Shown: positions 34,559 to 45,915 of the stretch, in pieces
Layout of the letters: each line of letters starts with the position of its first letter
Position numbering within the stretch: position 1 is the stretch's first letter
Assembly: GCF_003545715.1 (NCBI RefSeq)
Contig: NZ_QVNU01000005.1
Span: forward strand, 186,001 to 250,000
Reading direction: 5' to 3'
Source: Taibaiella koreensis
Lineage (GTDB): Bacteria > Bacteroidota > Bacteroidia > Chitinophagales > Chitinophagaceae
DNA length: 64,000 nucleotides
Notes under the pieces: generated by a model
What the model saw: only the letters and a program-made list of their open reading frames with translations
Database searches by the model: none
What the model was told of the DNA's origin: nothing
Position numbers and translations under genes: made by a program

Positions 34559-35581
34559 TTATGGCACTATTGTTATCTTTTTTACACCATGGCCTTTGTC
34601 CGTATCGATATTCAGCAGATACATACCTGCAAACGTTGCAACAGGCGGGATCGTATATTCCTGCAAACCACTATTGCCTGAGAAAAGCCTCCTATAAACA
34701 ATACGACCGGTCATATCGGTGAGCTCCAGTCGCGTTATGGTGCATTTTTTTACACTCACCTTGAAGCCGGCCCCATTTGCCGGGTTGGGATAAGTAGTTA
34801 TCAGTTCGTTTGCGAGCAACTGTTCGCCAATGCCGGTAACAGTAGCTGGCGGATTGTCTCCATAGACAATCGAGATCTGTGTTGGCTGGGGTACGGGGGC
34901 CAGCAGTGTGCTCTCCAGATAATACAGGACCAGCCCAGGCTGACCGGCCCTTAGCCAGGTATATATTACCGACTCAGATACAACAGTGGCACCGCCTGAA
35001 GAAGTTGTATCCCTTTGTACCATTTTCTTGCGCAATACATTGTTGAAAACGCCCAAAGGTGTGCTCACGGTGCCATAGGCATCAATGGTATAATCCAGCT
35101 TACCCGAGCTGGCGCCGCCACTTCCCGACCAGGCATAAGTATCGCTGAAGGTCTGCCCGTAGCTTAACGGAAATTCATACTCTGTTTTAGGGTTGGCGTA
35201 AGTAATGGGCGGCTGCCCTTCACTCTGTGCGCCTATCGTTTCCAATTTTAACGGCGTTTTTTTCGCCATAGCATAAGTATAACCGCCAGTAGTACTCAGA
35301 AAGGTGTGCTTGCTGTAGGTGTTGGCGCCCGGAAAATCGCTGCATACCGCCACTCCGGGGCAGTCGCCTGCTACCACGGCGCTTTTGACGCTGGAAGTCG
35401 ATAGACCAGAGAAGTCCCAAGTGACATTAGGACCGGCGGGGCCGGGACCGGACATACCTGTCGACAGAAAGCTTAGCGTATCCGTAAAAGTGGTCATTAG
35501 CTGCGCACTTGTAATTACCGGTTGAGCATTGGCAGAGAAAGCTATAGGAAGCGCTATGATTAGTAAAATTCTTTTTTTCAT
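34559..35581 (-). CDS. T9SS-secreted protein of unknown function
   Basis: 340 residues from the ATG at 35581, which starts a signal peptide (MKKRILLIIALPIAFSANAQ). The middle is beta-rich with no domain I can name; it has a Gly/Pro-rich early section (GPGPAGPNVTWDFSGLS) and repeated short strands ending in SESVIYTWLRAG. The last 80 residues form a type A sorting domain (TYPNPANGAGFKV ... VKKITIV). It is therefore likely secreted through the type IX system. The architecture resembles a family of Bacteroidota proteins in which 'WDFS.L' begins the mature domain, but no activity is known. A -7 element lies 40 bp upstream. Confidence 0.75.
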   Translation of the reverse strand: MKKRILLIIALPIAFSANAQPVITSAQLMTTFTDTLSFLSTGMSGPGPAGPNVTWDFSGLSTSSVKSAVVAGDCPGVAVCSDFPGANTYSKHTFLSTTGGYTYAMAKKTPLKLETIGAQSEGQPPITYANPKTEYEFPLSYGQTFSDTYAWSGSGGASSGKLDYTIDAYGTVSTPLGVFNNVLRKKMVQRDTTSSGGATVVSESVIYTWLRAGQPGLVLYYLESTLLAPVPQPTQISIVYGDNPPATVTGIGEQLLANELITTYPNPANGAGFKVSVKKCTITRLELTDMTGRIVYRRLFSGNSGLQEYTIPPVATFAGMYLLNIDTDKGHGVKKITIVP

Positions 35582-35620
35582 TGAAATGAATTTTTGATGA
35601 TCTGCAGAATAAATAATGAT

Positions 35621-35628
35621 CAAAATTA
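35621..35628 (-). promoter_or_regulatory. -7 element of T9SS gene at 34559
   Basis: TAATTTTG on the minus strand, matching TAnnTTTG, 39 bp before the ATG at 35581. No -33 TTTG at the right distance. Confidence 0.5.
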
Positions 35629-35678
35629 CCGTTAGCAGTTACGCCCACCTATACCAGGAAACCGGGATACACATAAAA

Positions 35679-35706
35679 AAAACCGCAACATTTCTGTTGC
35701 GGTTTT
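35679..35706 (-). terminator. Terminator of rpoC
   Basis: Perfect 12-bp stem AAAACCGCAACA (35679-35690) / TGTTGCGGTTTT (35695-35706) with a TTTC loop, flanked by an A run that reads as U's on the minus strand. It lies 21 bp after the rpoC stop. Confidence 0.92.
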
Positions 35707-35727
35707 CGGGAAATTTGTCAGTTAAGC

Positions 35728-38700
35728 CTATTCTTCTTCGTCAAATTCAAGCACATCCTTATTGGCCAGCAACAGCTCGTACTCTTCCTTCGAACCTACG
35801 ACCATATCGTGATAATCGCGGATACCGGTACCGGCCGGGATAAGGCCACCGGTAATTACGTTCTCTTTCAGGCCAAGCAGGTTATCGGATTTACCGGTTA
35901 TGGCTGCAGTAGACAATACCTTAGTGGTTTCCTGGAACGAAGCTGCAGATATCCAGCTTTGCGTACCCAGCGAAGCCTTGGTAATACCCAGCAGTAGCGG
36001 CGCTGATGTAGCAGGGTTGGCATCGCGGTATTCCACCACTTTCTTATCGTTACGACGCAGGGCGCTGTTCTCTTCACGGATCTCACGCAGGGTAACGATC
36101 TGGCCCGGATGCAGCTTTTCAGAGTCGCCGGCTTCGATCACTACCTTCTTATCATAGATCCAATCGTTCTCGTCCATGAAGTCGTTCTTATCCACGGTAT
36201 CGTCTTCGAGGAAGCGGGTATCGCCCTGGTCGATAATGCGCACTTTACGCATCATTTGGCGCACGATCACCTCGATGTGCTTATCGTTGATCTTCACACC
36301 CTGAAGACGGTATACTTCCTGTATCTCGTTCACCAGGTACTCCTGTACGGCATGCGGTCCTTTAATGGCCAGGATATCGCTGGGGGTGGTAGAACCATCC
36401 GAAAGCGAGTTACCAGCCTTGATAAAGTCACCATCCTGCACCGTGATCTGGCGGGACAGCGGTACCAGGTATTTTTTCACCATGCCTTCCTTGGATTCTA
36501 CCAGGATCTCACGGTTACCACGCTTGATGTTACCGAAGCTTACCACACCGTCGATCTCGGCTACTACAGCAGGATTTGACGGGTTACGTGCTTCAAACAG
36601 CTCGGTAACGCGCGGCAGACCACCGGTGATATCTCGTGAACGGCCCATCACACGCGGGATCTTCACCAGCACCTGGCCGCTTCTTACTTTTTCACCTATG
36701 TTCACCACGATGTGGGAGCCAACGGGCAGGTTATAAGTTTTATTCTCCTTGCCTTCGATGAGGATAGAAGGTATCTTGGTCTTATCTTTTGTTTCGATAA
36801 CCACTTTCTCGCGGTGACCGGTTTGCTCATCGGCTTCTTCACGGTAGGTAATACCTTCGATAACACTTTCGAAGTTGACAGCACCTTCAATCTCAGAAAT
36901 GATAACGGCGTTGAACGGATCCCATGAACAGATCGGATCACCTTTCTTCACTTTCTGTCCGTTCTTCACTTTCAGGGTAGAGCCGTAAGGGATGTTGTTG
37001 GTGATCAGCAGACGATCGTTTTCGATATCCATGATCCTCATTTCACCGGTACGGCCGATAACCACATTCACTTCTTCGCCTTCATCGTTTACAGATTTGG
37101 TCGTACGCAGACCATCGAACTGTACGGTGCCGTCAAATTTGGCCAGCAACTGCGATTCGATAGCGGTAGAGCTCGCCGTACCACCCACGTGGAAGGTACG
37201 GAGGGTAAGCTGTGTACCAGGCTCACCGATGGACTGGGCAGCAATGATACCAACGGCATCACCTTTCTGGGCCATATAGCCGGTTGCCAGGTTCTTACCG
37301 TAACACTTGGCACAGCAGCCGCGTTGCGATTCGCAGGTCAGCACCGAACGGATCTCAACGGTTTCAATACCGGCATCCTCAATAGCATTGGCAATATCTT
37401 CGTCGATCTCAACGCCGGCCGATACGAGCAATTGCTCGGTATGCGGATGATAAACATCGTGCAGTGAAGTACGGCCAAGGATACGGTCGAACAAAGGTTC
37501 TACGATCTCCTCATTGTCTTTCAGCGCAGAAGTAGCCAGGCCACGGAGTGTGCCGCAATCCTCTTCGTTGATCACCACGTCCTGGGCCACGTCCACCAGA
37601 CGACGGGTCAGGTAACCCGCATCCGCCGTTTTAAGGGCCGTATCCGCCAGACCCTTACGGGCACCGTGGGTAGAGATAAAGTATTCCAATACGCTCAGGC
37701 CGTCCTTGAAGTTGGCCAGGATCGGGTTCTCGATGATCTCGGAACCGGTCGATCCGCTACGACGGGGTTTTGCCATCAGGCCTCTCAGGCCGGCCAACTG
37801 CTTTACCTGCTGCTTGCTACCACGCGCTCCGGAATCCAGCATCATGTATACAGAGTTGAAGCCCTGCTTGTCTGTTGCCATTTCCTGGATCAGCGTTTCG
37901 GTCACACGGGTATCCACGCGGGACCAGATATCGATGATCTGGTTGTAACGTTCGTTATTGGTGATCAGACCCATGTTGTAATTGTCCCATACCTCGTCCA
38001 CTTCTTCCTGAGCGCCTGCTACCAGTTGCTCTTTCACTTCAGGAATGGTAAGGTCATTGATGTTAAAGGACAGACCACCACGGAATGCCGTACGGAAACC
38101 AAGGGTCTTGATATCGTCAAGGAATCTAACCGTTTGCGGGATATTGGTGTTCTTCAGGATAGCACCGATGATCTCACGCAGTGATTTTTTGGTCAACAGC
38201 GCATTCACATAGCCATTGTCTTTGGGTACTACCTGGTTGAAGATCACACGGCCTACGGTCGTTTCGATCAGCTTGTTCTCCAGTTGTCCGTCTTTATTAC
38301 GAACGATAGCCTTTACTTTGATCCAGGCATGTAGGTCCACGCGGCCTTCGTTGTGCGCGATGATCACTTCTTCAGCAGAGTAGAAGGCTTTGCCTTCACC
38401 TTTGATCACTTCGCCGGCCATGGTTTTCTTACCCTTGGTCAGGTAGTAGAGACCAAGCACCATGTCCTGTGAAGGCAGGGTGATCGGCGTACCGTTCTGC
38501 GGGTTAAGGATATTGTGCGAAGCCAGCATCAGCAGCTGGGCTTCCATAATAGCAGCGTTGCTCAGGGGCACGTGTACCGCCATCTGGTCACCATCGAAAT
38601 CCGCGTTGAATGCAGAACATACGAGCGGGTGCAACTGAATGGCCTTACCCTCGATCATACGGGGCTGGAAAGCCTGGATAGACAACCTGTGGAGCGTAGG

Positions 38701-40050
38701 GGCACGGTTAAGGAGTACCGGGTGGCCTTTCAGCACATTCTCCAGGATATCCCAAACTACGGCTTCCTTACGTTCTACCAATTTCTTGGCGCTCTTCACG
38801 GTTTTTACAATACCCCTTTCAATCAGCTTACGGATGATAAAAGGTTTGAACAGCTCGGCAGCCATATCCTTGGGGATACCGCATTCGTGCAGCTGCATTT
38901 CGGGACCTACCACGATCACCGAACGACCGGAGTAGTCCACACGTTTACCCAACAGGTTTTGACGGAAACGGCCCTGCTTACCTTTCAGCACATCGGAAAG
39001 GGATTTCAGCGCGCGGCCGCCTTCAGCCTTAACGGCATTGGACTTACGGCTGTTATCAAACAGGGAATCCACCGCCTCCTGGAGCATACGTTTTTCGTTA
39101 CGTAAGATTACTTCAGGTGCTTTGATCTCCAACAGTCTTTTCAAACGGTTGTTGCGGATGATCACACGACGGTAAAGGTCGTTAAGATCGGAGGAGGCAA
39201 AACGGCCGCCATCCAGGGGAACCAAAGGACGAAGCTCAGGCGGAATAACAGGGATGTACTGCATCACCATCCACTCGGGCTTGTTCTCCACACGGGTATT
39301 GGCGTCGCGGAACGCTTCTACTACACCCAGGCGTTTCAGGGCTTCCTGCTTACGCTGCTGCGATGTTTCGTTGGCAGCGGCATTACGCAGATCGTAAGAC
39401 AGCTGGTCCAGGTTCAGGCGGCTCAGCAGGTCCTGTACGGCCTCGGCCCCCATCCTGGCGATGAACTTATTGGGATCATCATCAGACAGGAATTGGTTTT
39501 CCTTGGGCAGGGCATCGATGATGTCCAGGTATTCGTCTTCCGACAGCAAAGCCATATAGGTATCTTCGCTGTCCTTCATATTCAGTTTCTGGCGGATCAG
39601 CTCTTCTGCTTCACCGGCCTGTACGATCACATAGCGCTCGTAGTAAACGATGCTTTCCAGCTTTTTGGAGCTGGAGCCCAGCAGGTAGCCGATCTTGTTG
39701 GGCAGGCTTTTAAAATACCAGATATGCACTACGGGTACCACCAGCTTAAGGTGGCCCATGCGCTCACGGCGTACTTTCTTCTCCGTTACTTCCACACCAC
39801 AACGGTCGCAAACGATACCCTTGTAACGGATACGCTTGTACTTTCCACAATAACATTCGTAGTCCTTTACCGGTCCGAATATCTTTTCACAGAAAAGACC
39901 ATCGCGTTCGGGTTTGTAGGTACGATAGTTGATGGTTTCAGGCTTCAATACCTCACCGTAAGAACGGTCCAGGATACCATCGGGAGAAGCCAGGCTGATC
40001 GTAATCTTATCGAAACCTGAACGGGGACGGTTGTCTTTTTTAATGGCCAT
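35728..40050 (-). CDS. rpoC: RNA polymerase beta' subunit
   Basis: 1440 residues, normal for Bacteroidota. The N-terminal zinc ribbon ([25 protein letters not shown]), the lid and rudder region, the catalytic [15 protein letters not shown] with three magnesium-binding Asp, the bridge helix and trigger loop region, and the second zinc site ([19 protein letters not shown]) are all present. The C terminus is acidic (LEFDEEE). It is the second gene of the rpoB-rpoC pair and starts 123 bp after rpoB. That gap is long and holds a GC-rich palindrome. No frame disruption is seen. Confidence 0.98.
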   Translation of the reverse strand: MAIKKDNRPRSGFDKITISLASPDGILDRSYGEVLKPETINYRTYKPERDGLFCEKIFGPVKDYECYCGKYKRIRYKGIVCDRCGVEVTEKKVRRERMGHLKLVVPVVHIWYFKSLPNKIGYLLGSSSKKLESIVYYERYVIVQAGEAEELIRQKLNMKDSEDTYMALLSEDEYLDIIDALPKENQFLSDDDPNKFIARMGAEAVQDLLSRLNLDQLSYDLRNAAANETSQQRKQEALKRLGVVEAFRDANTRVENKPEWMVMQYIPVIPPELRPLVPLDGGRFASSDLNDLYRRVIIRNNRLKRLLEIKAPEVILRNEKRMLQEAVDSLFDNSRKSNAVKAEGGRALKSLSDVLKGKQGRFRQNLLGKRVDYSGRSVIVVGPEMQLHECGIPKDMAAELFKPFIIRKLIERGIVKTVKSAKKLVERKEAVVWDILENVLKGHPVLLNRAPTLHRLSIQAFQPRMIEGKAIQLHPLVCSAFNADFDGDQMAVHVPLSNAAIMEAQLLMLASHNILNPQNGTPITLPSQDMVLGLYYLTKGKKTMAGEVIKGEGKAFYSAEEVIIAHNEGRVDLHAWIKVKAIVRNKDGQLENKLIETTVGRVIFNQVVPKDNGYVNALLTKKSLREIIGAILKNTNIPQTVRFLDDIKTLGFRTAFRGGLSFNINDLTIPEVKEQLVAGAQEEVDEVWDNYNMGLITNNERYNQIIDIWSRVDTRVTETLIQEMATDKQGFNSVYMMLDSGARGSKQQVKQLAGLRGLMAKPRRSGSTGSEIIENPILANFKDGLSVLEYFISTHGARKGLADTALKTADAGYLTRRLVDVAQDVVINEEDCGTLRGLATSALKDNEEIVEPLFDRILGRTSLHDVYHPHTEQLLVSAGVEIDEDIANAIEDAGIETVEIRSVLTCESQRGCCAKCYGKNLATGYMAQKGDAVGIIAAQSIGEPGTQLTLRTFHVGGTASSTAIESQLLAKFDGTVQFDGLRTTKSVNDEGEEVNVVIGRTGEMRIMDIENDRLLITNNIPYGSTLKVKNGQKVKKGDPICSWDPFNAVIISEIEGAVNFESVIEGITYREEADEQTGHREKVVIETKDKTKIPSILIEGKENKTYNLPVGSHIVVNIGEKVRSGQVLVKIPRVMGRSRDITGGLPRVTELFEARNPSNPAVVAEIDGVVSFGNIKRGNREILVESKEGMVKKYLVPLSRQITVQDGDFIKAGNSLSDGSTTPSDILAIKGPHAVQEYLVNEIQEVYRLQGVKINDKHIEVIVRQMMRKVRIIDQGDTRFLEDDTVDKNDFMDENDWIYDKKVVIEAGDSEKLHPGQIVTLREIREENSALRRNDKKVVEYRDANPATSAPLLLGITKASLGTQSWISAASFQETTKVLSTAAITGKSDNLLGLKENVITGGLIPAGTGIRDYHDMVVGSKEEYELLLANKDVLEFDEEE

Positions 40051-40139
40051 TTTATCGATATTGAGATTTGAGTATTGCGGTTGCAGACCAGGGTCGCAAC
40101 CCGCTCAAAAATGAATTAAAAAAATATTTTTTGAATTGG

Positions 40140-40161
40140 GCGGCGGGCGTACGCCCGCCGC
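40140..40161. repeat. GC-rich perfect palindrome between rpoB and rpoC
   Basis: A 22-bp perfect palindrome, GCGGCGGGCG-TA-CGCCCGCCGC, lies 12 bp past the rpoB stop and about 90 bp before rpoC. In minus-strand RNA it can form a very stable 9-10 bp hairpin, followed about 14 nt later by a U-rich stretch (ATATTTTTTTAATT). This could act as a partial terminator, an RNA-processing stop or a stability element. The surrounding spacer is AT-rich, so the palindrome stands out. Confidence 0.7.
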
Positions 40162-40173
40162 TTATTCTATAAT

Positions 40174-43100
40174 TTATGCTTTTTCGGCGTCGAAGGTCAG
40201 TTCCAGACCCAGGCCGCGCAGTTCATGCACCAGTACGTTGAACGATTCCGGGATACCGGCTTTCGGAATATTATCGCCTTTCACGATAGATTCGTAAGCC
40301 TTGGCACGGCCGACAATATCGTCCGACTTGATCGTGAGCAGCTCCTGCAGGATGTTGGATGCACCGTAAGCCTCGAGTGCCCACACCTCCATCTCACCGA
40401 AACGCTGACCACCGAACTGGGCTTTACCACCCAGGGGCTGCTGCGTGATGAGCGAGTATGGTCCGATCGAACGGGCGTGCATCTTATCATCTACCATGTG
40501 GTGAAGCTTAATGATATAGATGATACCAACAGTGGCTTTCTGGTGGAAGCGGTCGCCGGTCTCACCGTCGTACAGGTAAGTATGACCGAAGCTGGGCAAA
40601 CCGGCTTCTTCTATGTAATGCTTGATCTCGTCGGAAGAAGCACCATCGAAGATGGGTGTAGCAAAGCGCAGACCCAGCTTTTCGCCGGCCCATCCCAGGA
40701 TGGTTTCGTAGATCTGGCCCAGGTTCATCCTCGAAGGTACACCCAGCGGGTTCAGCACGATATCTACAGGTGTGCCATCTTCCAGGAACGGCATGTCTTC
40801 TGCACGCACGATCTTGGCTACGATACCCTTGTTACCATGGCGGCCCGCCATCTTATCCCCTACTTTCAGTTTACGTTTCACTGCCAGGTACACCTTGGCC
40901 AGCTTCAGCACGCCCGTGGGCAGCTCATCACCGATAGACAGGTTGAACTTCTCACGCTTGTAGCGGCCGAGTTCTTCGTTGTACTTAATGTTGTAGTTGT
41001 GCAGCAGCTGGTTCACCAGGCCGTCTGTTTCTTCCTCGCCGGTCCATCCCAGGGGATTCACGCTCTGGAAGTCGACAGAGTTCAGCACTTTAGTAGAGAA
41101 CTTGCCGCCTTTGCTGATCACCGGTTCGCCATAGGTGTTGGTCACACCTGCCGAAGCCTTGTCGGCCAGCAGCACAGACAGTTTTTCCAGCAGTAGCTTT
41201 TTGATCTCTTCAGTATTCTGGTTGTGTACTTTTTCGATCTTCTCCAGCTCGCCCTTCTCCTTCACCTTGGCATTCTTGTCTTTCTTGGCGCGTTGGAACA
41301 ATTGCTTGTCGATGATGACACCTTCAACAGAAGGGGAAGCCTTGAGGGAAGCATCTTTCGCGTCGCCGGCTTTGTCGCCGAAGATCGCACGGAGCAGCTT
41401 CTCTTCAGGGGTAGGATCGCTTTCGCCTTTTGGCGTGATCTTACCGATAAGGATGTCGCCTTCTTTTACATGCGCGCCGATGCGGATGATACCGTTCTCG
41501 TCGAGGTCTTTGGTCGCCTCTTCGGAGATATTGGGGATATCGGCAGTCAGCTCTTCTTCACCCAGCTTGGTATCGCGCACTTCGAGTTCGTATTCGTCGA
41601 TGTGTACGGAGGTAAAGAGGTCTTCGCGCACCACTTTTTCATTAATAACGATCGCATCCTCAAAGTTGTAACCTTTCCAGGGCATGAACGCCACTTTCAG
41701 GTTGCGGCCCAGGGCCAGCTCACCGTTCTGGGTAGCATAACCCTGTGTAAGGAAGTCGCCTTCCACCACTTTCTGACCTTTCCTTACGGCAGGGCTCAGG
41801 TTGATGCTGGTGCTCTGGTTGGTCTTCTTATACTTGGTGAGCCGGTATACCTTCAGGTCATCTTCAAATGACACCAGGCGTTGTTTTTCGCTGCGGTCGT
41901 AGCGCACATGAATTTCATTGGCATCTACGTATTCCACTACACCTTTTCCTTCGGCATGGATCTGGATACGGGCATCACGTGCCGCTTTAGCTTCCAGACC
42001 GGTACCTACGATAGGCGCTTGCGGGCGGATCAAAGGAACAGCCTGACGTTGCATGTTTGACCCCATCAGGGCACGGTTGGCATCGTCATGCTCCAGGAAG
42101 GGGATCAGGGAAGCGGACAAACCTACAATCTGGTTGGGCGCCACATCCATGTACTCCACTTCTTCACGCTCCAGGATCGGGAAGTCACCTGTTTCTCGGG
42201 ATTTGATCTTATCTTCTATGAAAACGCCTTTATCGTCCAAAGGAACGTTAGCCTGTGCAATCTTCTTATCGTCTTCTTCTTCGGCACTCAGGTAGAATTC
42301 GTGCTTCAGGTCCACTTTACCATCTTTTACTTTACGGTAAGGCGTTTCGATGAAGCCCATATCGTTGATCTTGGCGTGCACGCACAGCGTAGAGATCAGA
42401 CCGATGTTCGGTCCTTCCGGCGTTTCAATAGTACACAGACGGCCATAGTGGGAGTAGTGTACGTCACGCACCTCAAAGCCTGCGCGCTCACGGCTCAGAC
42501 CACCGGGTCCGAGGGCGGAGATACGACGCTTGTGCGTGATCTCAGAGAGCGGGTTGGTCTGATCGAGGAACTGGCTCAGCTGTGAAGTACCGAAAAAGGA
42601 GTTGATCACAGAGCTCAGTGTACGCGCATTGATCAGGTCGATGGGCGTGAACACCTCGTTGTCACGCACATTCATACGTTCGCGGATCGTACGGGCCATA
42701 CGGCTCAAACCCACACCGAACTGGGCGTACAGTTGTTCGCCCACAGTACGTACACGACGGTTGCTCAGGTGATCGATATCGTCGATCTCAGCCTTACCGT
42801 TCGACAGTCGTACCAGGTATTTGATGATAGCGATGATATCTTCTTTGGACAATACTTTTTTATCGTTGTCCATACCCAGCTCGAGCTTGCGGTTAATCTT
42901 GTAGCGGCCTACTTCGCCAAGGTCATAGCGCTTGTCGGAGAAGAACAGCTTTTCGATAATACCACGGGCGGTCTCATCATCCGGCGCGTCGCTGCCGCGC
43001 AGCTGACGGTAGATGTGCTGTACCGCTTCCAGCTCAGAGTTGGAAGTATCTTTATTTAAGGTATTGTAGATAATGGAGTAATCACCGCTCAGCTCTTCTT

Positions 43101-43998
43101 TCTGGATATAGATAGAATCGGCGCCCATTTCGATAATGGTGTCGACATGATCTTCGCTCAGCACGCTGTCACGCTCCAGGATCACTTCGTTACGCTCGAT
43201 CGATACTACCTCTCCGGTATCTTCATCTACGAAATCTTCGGTCCAGCTACGCAGCACGCGTTCCGCAAGGCGGCGGCCGATATTGGCCTCAAGCGATTTA
43301 CGGTCGGCCTTTACCTCGTCGGCCATGCCAAACAGGTTCAGGATGTCCTTATCATTTTCGTAGCCGATAGAACGCAGCAGGGTCGTTACCGGGAATTTCT
43401 TCTTACGGTCGATGTAGGCGTACATCACGTTGTTAATATCGGTAGCGAACTCCATCCAGGCGCCCTTGAAGGGGATCACGCGGGCAGAGTAGATCTTCGT
43501 ACCATTGGGGTGCGTACTTTGCCCGAAGAATACACCGGGCGAACGGTGCAACTGAGACACCACTACACGTTCGGCACCATTGATCACGAAAGTACCGCGG
43601 GGGGTCATGTATGGGATGTTACCCAGGAACACATCCTGAACGATCGTTTCGAAGTCAACGTGCTCCTCATCATTACAGCTCAGACGCAGTTTGGCTTTCA
43701 GCGGTACAGAGTAGGTCAGGCCACGCTCCATACACTCTTCGATAGTGTAACGGGGCGGGTCGATAAAGTAATCGAGAAACTCCAGCACAAAGATGTTGCG
43801 GGTGTCCGTAATGGGGAAGTTTTCCTTGAACACGCGGAACAGCCCCTCTACATCACGCTTATCGGGCGTGGTTTCGAGCTGGAAGAAATCCTGGAAAGAC
43901 TGAAGCTGAATAGCCAACAGATCAGGTGTGTCTGCCACATCATGGATTTTGGCAAAGTTCACACGACCTGATTGTGTGCGTTTTGTTACGTTAGACAT
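40174..43998 (-). CDS. rpoB: RNA polymerase beta subunit
   Basis: 1274 residues. Typical landmarks: [26 protein letters not shown] near the start, the rifampicin pocket region ([33 protein letters not shown], given as a region), [11 protein letters not shown], the EDAIVINEK and [11 protein letters not shown] active-site Lys segments, and the C-terminal [23 protein letters not shown] clamp contact region. No resistance-type change is obvious in the rifampicin region from inspection. It is preceded by a divergent peptidase gene and its own promoter instead of rplL, so here rpoBC is not part of the ribosomal protein cluster. Confidence 0.98.
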   Translation of the reverse strand: MSNVTKRTQSGRVNFAKIHDVADTPDLLAIQLQSFQDFFQLETTPDKRDVEGLFRVFKENFPITDTRNIFVLEFLDYFIDPPRYTIEECMERGLTYSVPLKAKLRLSCNDEEHVDFETIVQDVFLGNIPYMTPRGTFVINGAERVVVSQLHRSPGVFFGQSTHPNGTKIYSARVIPFKGAWMEFATDINNVMYAYIDRKKKFPVTTLLRSIGYENDKDILNLFGMADEVKADRKSLEANIGRRLAERVLRSWTEDFVDEDTGEVVSIERNEVILERDSVLSEDHVDTIIEMGADSIYIQKEELSGDYSIIYNTLNKDTSNSELEAVQHIYRQLRGSDAPDDETARGIIEKLFFSDKRYDLGEVGRYKINRKLELGMDNDKKVLSKEDIIAIIKYLVRLSNGKAEIDDIDHLSNRRVRTVGEQLYAQFGVGLSRMARTIRERMNVRDNEVFTPIDLINARTLSSVINSFFGTSQLSQFLDQTNPLSEITHKRRISALGPGGLSRERAGFEVRDVHYSHYGRLCTIETPEGPNIGLISTLCVHAKINDMGFIETPYRKVKDGKVDLKHEFYLSAEEEDDKKIAQANVPLDDKGVFIEDKIKSRETGDFPILEREEVEYMDVAPNQIVGLSASLIPFLEHDDANRALMGSNMQRQAVPLIRPQAPIVGTGLEAKAARDARIQIHAEGKGVVEYVDANEIHVRYDRSEKQRLVSFEDDLKVYRLTKYKKTNQSTSINLSPAVRKGQKVVEGDFLTQGYATQNGELALGRNLKVAFMPWKGYNFEDAIVINEKVVREDLFTSVHIDEYELEVRDTKLGEEELTADIPNISEEATKDLDENGIIRIGAHVKEGDILIGKITPKGESDPTPEEKLLRAIFGDKAGDAKDASLKASPSVEGVIIDKQLFQRAKKDKNAKVKEKGELEKIEKVHNQNTEEIKKLLLEKLSVLLADKASAGVTNTYGEPVISKGGKFSTKVLNSVDFQSVNPLGWTGEEETDGLVNQLLHNYNIKYNEELGRYKREKFNLSIGDELPTGVLKLAKVYLAVKRKLKVGDKMAGRHGNKGIVAKIVRAEDMPFLEDGTPVDIVLNPLGVPSRMNLGQIYETILGWAGEKLGLRFATPIFDGASSDEIKHYIEEAGLPSFGHTYLYDGETGDRFHQKATVGIIYIIKLHHMVDDKMHARSIGPYSLITQQPLGGKAQFGGQRFGEMEVWALEAYGASNILQELLTIKSDDIVGRAKAYESIVKGDNIPKAGIPESFNVLVHELRGLGLELTFDAEKA

Positions 43999-44527
43999 AG
44001 TATTTTACACCGATTTTGTAAAAGACAAAATAATCCCACCTCAAAAAGCGCTTATGCTTTTTGAAATAGGTTTAGCAATAAATTTTAAAATTTCCGGACC
44101 AAAAGAGATTTTGCACGTACGATTTCCCCTATTAAGGGACAGCAAAATTAAGGAACATATTTTTAATGAGCAAATTTTTCGAACTTGAGCAAGCAGAAAA
44201 TCAAATTTAACATTTTTTTGTACAAAATTTAGGTTAACATTTGGTTATTTGCATCAAAATATAGCCAACTAAATGTTAAATATTCGAATTATGGTCTCTA
44301 TTTCACTTTGTTCCTTTTGCTCGACAGGTTTATTTGTGACGCCCGGCAGACAAATATCGTCATTTTTTACGGTTTTCAAGAACGACCTACCCTTTCCGGG
44401 GGATATTTGGTGTTTTTCAGCAGATTACAAGGCTATATTGTAGGACGCAAACCGGAATTCCGCTTTCTTTGCGCATTCGAAGCTACTACCACATGCTTTG
44501 ATTATTTCACCTTAAACACTGGCGTTA
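43999..44527. other. Divergent intergenic region upstream of rpoB and the M16 peptidase pair
   Basis: 529 bp, strongly AT-rich, no gene found. It holds the rpoB promoter (44143-44174, minus), a small hairpin in the rpoB leader (CAAAAAGC 44042-44049 with GCTTTTTG 44056-44063), and a near -7 element TTTCTTTG (44464-44471) about 56 bp before the peptidase ATG. The open frame at 44308-44604 overlaps the peptidase start and has no coding features. Confidence 0.6.
44143..44174 (-). promoter_or_regulatory. rpoBC promoter
   Basis: Minus strand: TTTG (44171-44174), 20-bp spacer, TAATTTTG (44143-44150). Both boxes fit the Bacteroidota consensus. The transcript would have a leader of about 135 nt before the rpoB ATG, including the hairpin at 44042-44063. 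Confidence 0.75.
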
Positions 44528-45889
44528 ATGTCGATCAGATCTTTGTTTACCCTAAGCCTTACCGGGCTTTGCAGCGCGTCGCTGATGGCGCAGCGCCCCG
44601 CTAATTTTTTTCCTGCCAAACTGGACAACGGACTTGAAATTCTCGTGGTAGAAGACCATTCCGTTCCCCTGGTCACCGTAGAGATCACCACCAGGAACGG
44701 CTCTTATACCGAATCCCCGGAATACAACGGATTGAGCCACCTGTACGAGCACATGTTCTTTAAAGCCAATAAAGACTACCCCAGCCAGGAACAATATATG
44801 GCAAGGGTACGCGAGCTGGGTATCTCCTTCAACGGCACCACTTCCGACGAACGGGTAAACTATTTTTTCACCCTGCCCAAAACGAATCTCGACGCCGGCC
44901 TGTCCTTTATGAACTCGGCCATCCGTTACCCCTTGTTCCTGGCTGAAGAAATAAAGAAGGAAAACGTAGTGGTAGACGGTGAGTTCCAGCGCAACGAATC
45001 CAATCCTTTCTTCCCATTGATCGATGCCATGGCCCATTCGCTGTGGGGCGACCTCTATAGCCGTAAGAACACCATTGGCGATCATGCGATCATTAATTCG
45101 GCCACACCCGAAAAAATGAAAACGATCAAAGACAAGTATTACTGGCCCAACAATTCTATGTTGATCGTATCCGGCGATGTACAGCAGGAGGAAGTTATTG
45201 CCAAGGCAAAGGCTACCTTTTCCGATTGGAAGGCCTCGGGCTTTGATCCCTTCGAACGCTGGCCTATACCGGAATTCAAGCCGCTCGCCAAAAAAGACTA
45301 TTTCATTACCGAATCGCCTATAGCGCCGGTTCCGATGATGATCTTCTCCTGGCACGGTCCCGATACCCGCACCGCCCGTTACGATACCCATGTAGCCGAC
45401 GTTTTTTCCTATGTCCTGTCGCAAAATGCTTCTCAGTTCCAAAAGTCGCTGATCGATAATGGCCTGGCACTACAGGCCAATGTAGGCTACTCTACCCTCA
45501 AATATACCGGCCCTATTACCGTACAGGTAGTCCCTACGCCGGGGAAAGAAGCCGAATGCCTCGCCGAGGTGAAAAAGCAGATCGGCCTCTGGGATACCGA
45601 CGGCTATATCACCGACGAGCAGCTGGAAACGGCCAAACGCAAACTGGAGATATCCACGCTGCAGGAACGGGATATCACCACCAACCTGTCGCATACCATT
45701 GCTTATTGGTGGTGCAGCGCCGACCTGGACTATATGTACAATTATGTGCCCACCCTCAAGAAGGTATCGAAAGACGATATTAAGGCCTATGTGCGCAAGT
45801 ACATTAAAGACAAGAACTACAGCGCCGGCCTGCTGATCAATCCCAAAGACAAGGACCGGATACAGCCTGCTGGCTTCTGGAAATCTTAA
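44528..45889 (+). CDS. M16 family zinc peptidase (catalytic subunit)
   Basis: 453 residues with a signal peptide ending near LMAQ. The inverted zinc motif is complete (H71-L-Y-E74-H75 in GLSHLYEHMFF) and the downstream Glu in VVVDGEFQRNE can be the third ligand. The overall plan is that of bacterial two-subunit M16B peptidases (insulinase/processing-peptidase family) that act in the periplasm. The downstream gene, 26 bp away, encodes the non-catalytic partner. The substrate is unknown; family members degrade small peptides. Confidence 0.92.
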   Translation: MSIRSLFTLSLTGLCSASLMAQRPANFFPAKLDNGLEILVVEDHSVPLVTVEITTRNGSYTESPEYNGLSHLYEHMFFKANKDYPSQEQYMARVRELGISFNGTTSDERVNYFFTLPKTNLDAGLSFMNSAIRYPLFLAEEIKKENVVVDGEFQRNESNPFFPLIDAMAHSLWGDLYSRKNTIGDHAIINSATPEKMKTIKDKYYWPNNSMLIVSGDVQQEEVIAKAKATFSDWKASGFDPFERWPIPEFKPLAKKDYFITESPIAPVPMMIFSWHGPDTRTARYDTHVADVFSYVLSQNASQFQKSLIDNGLALQANVGYSTLKYTGPITVQVVPTPGKEAECLAEVKKQIGLWDTDGYITDEQLETAKRKLEISTLQERDITTNLSHTIAYWWCSADLDYMYNYVPTLKKVSKDDIKAYVRKYIKDKNYSAGLLINPKDKDRIQPAGFWKS

Positions 45890-45915
45890 TCCTTTCAAAA
45901 CAAAAAAATTTTAGC

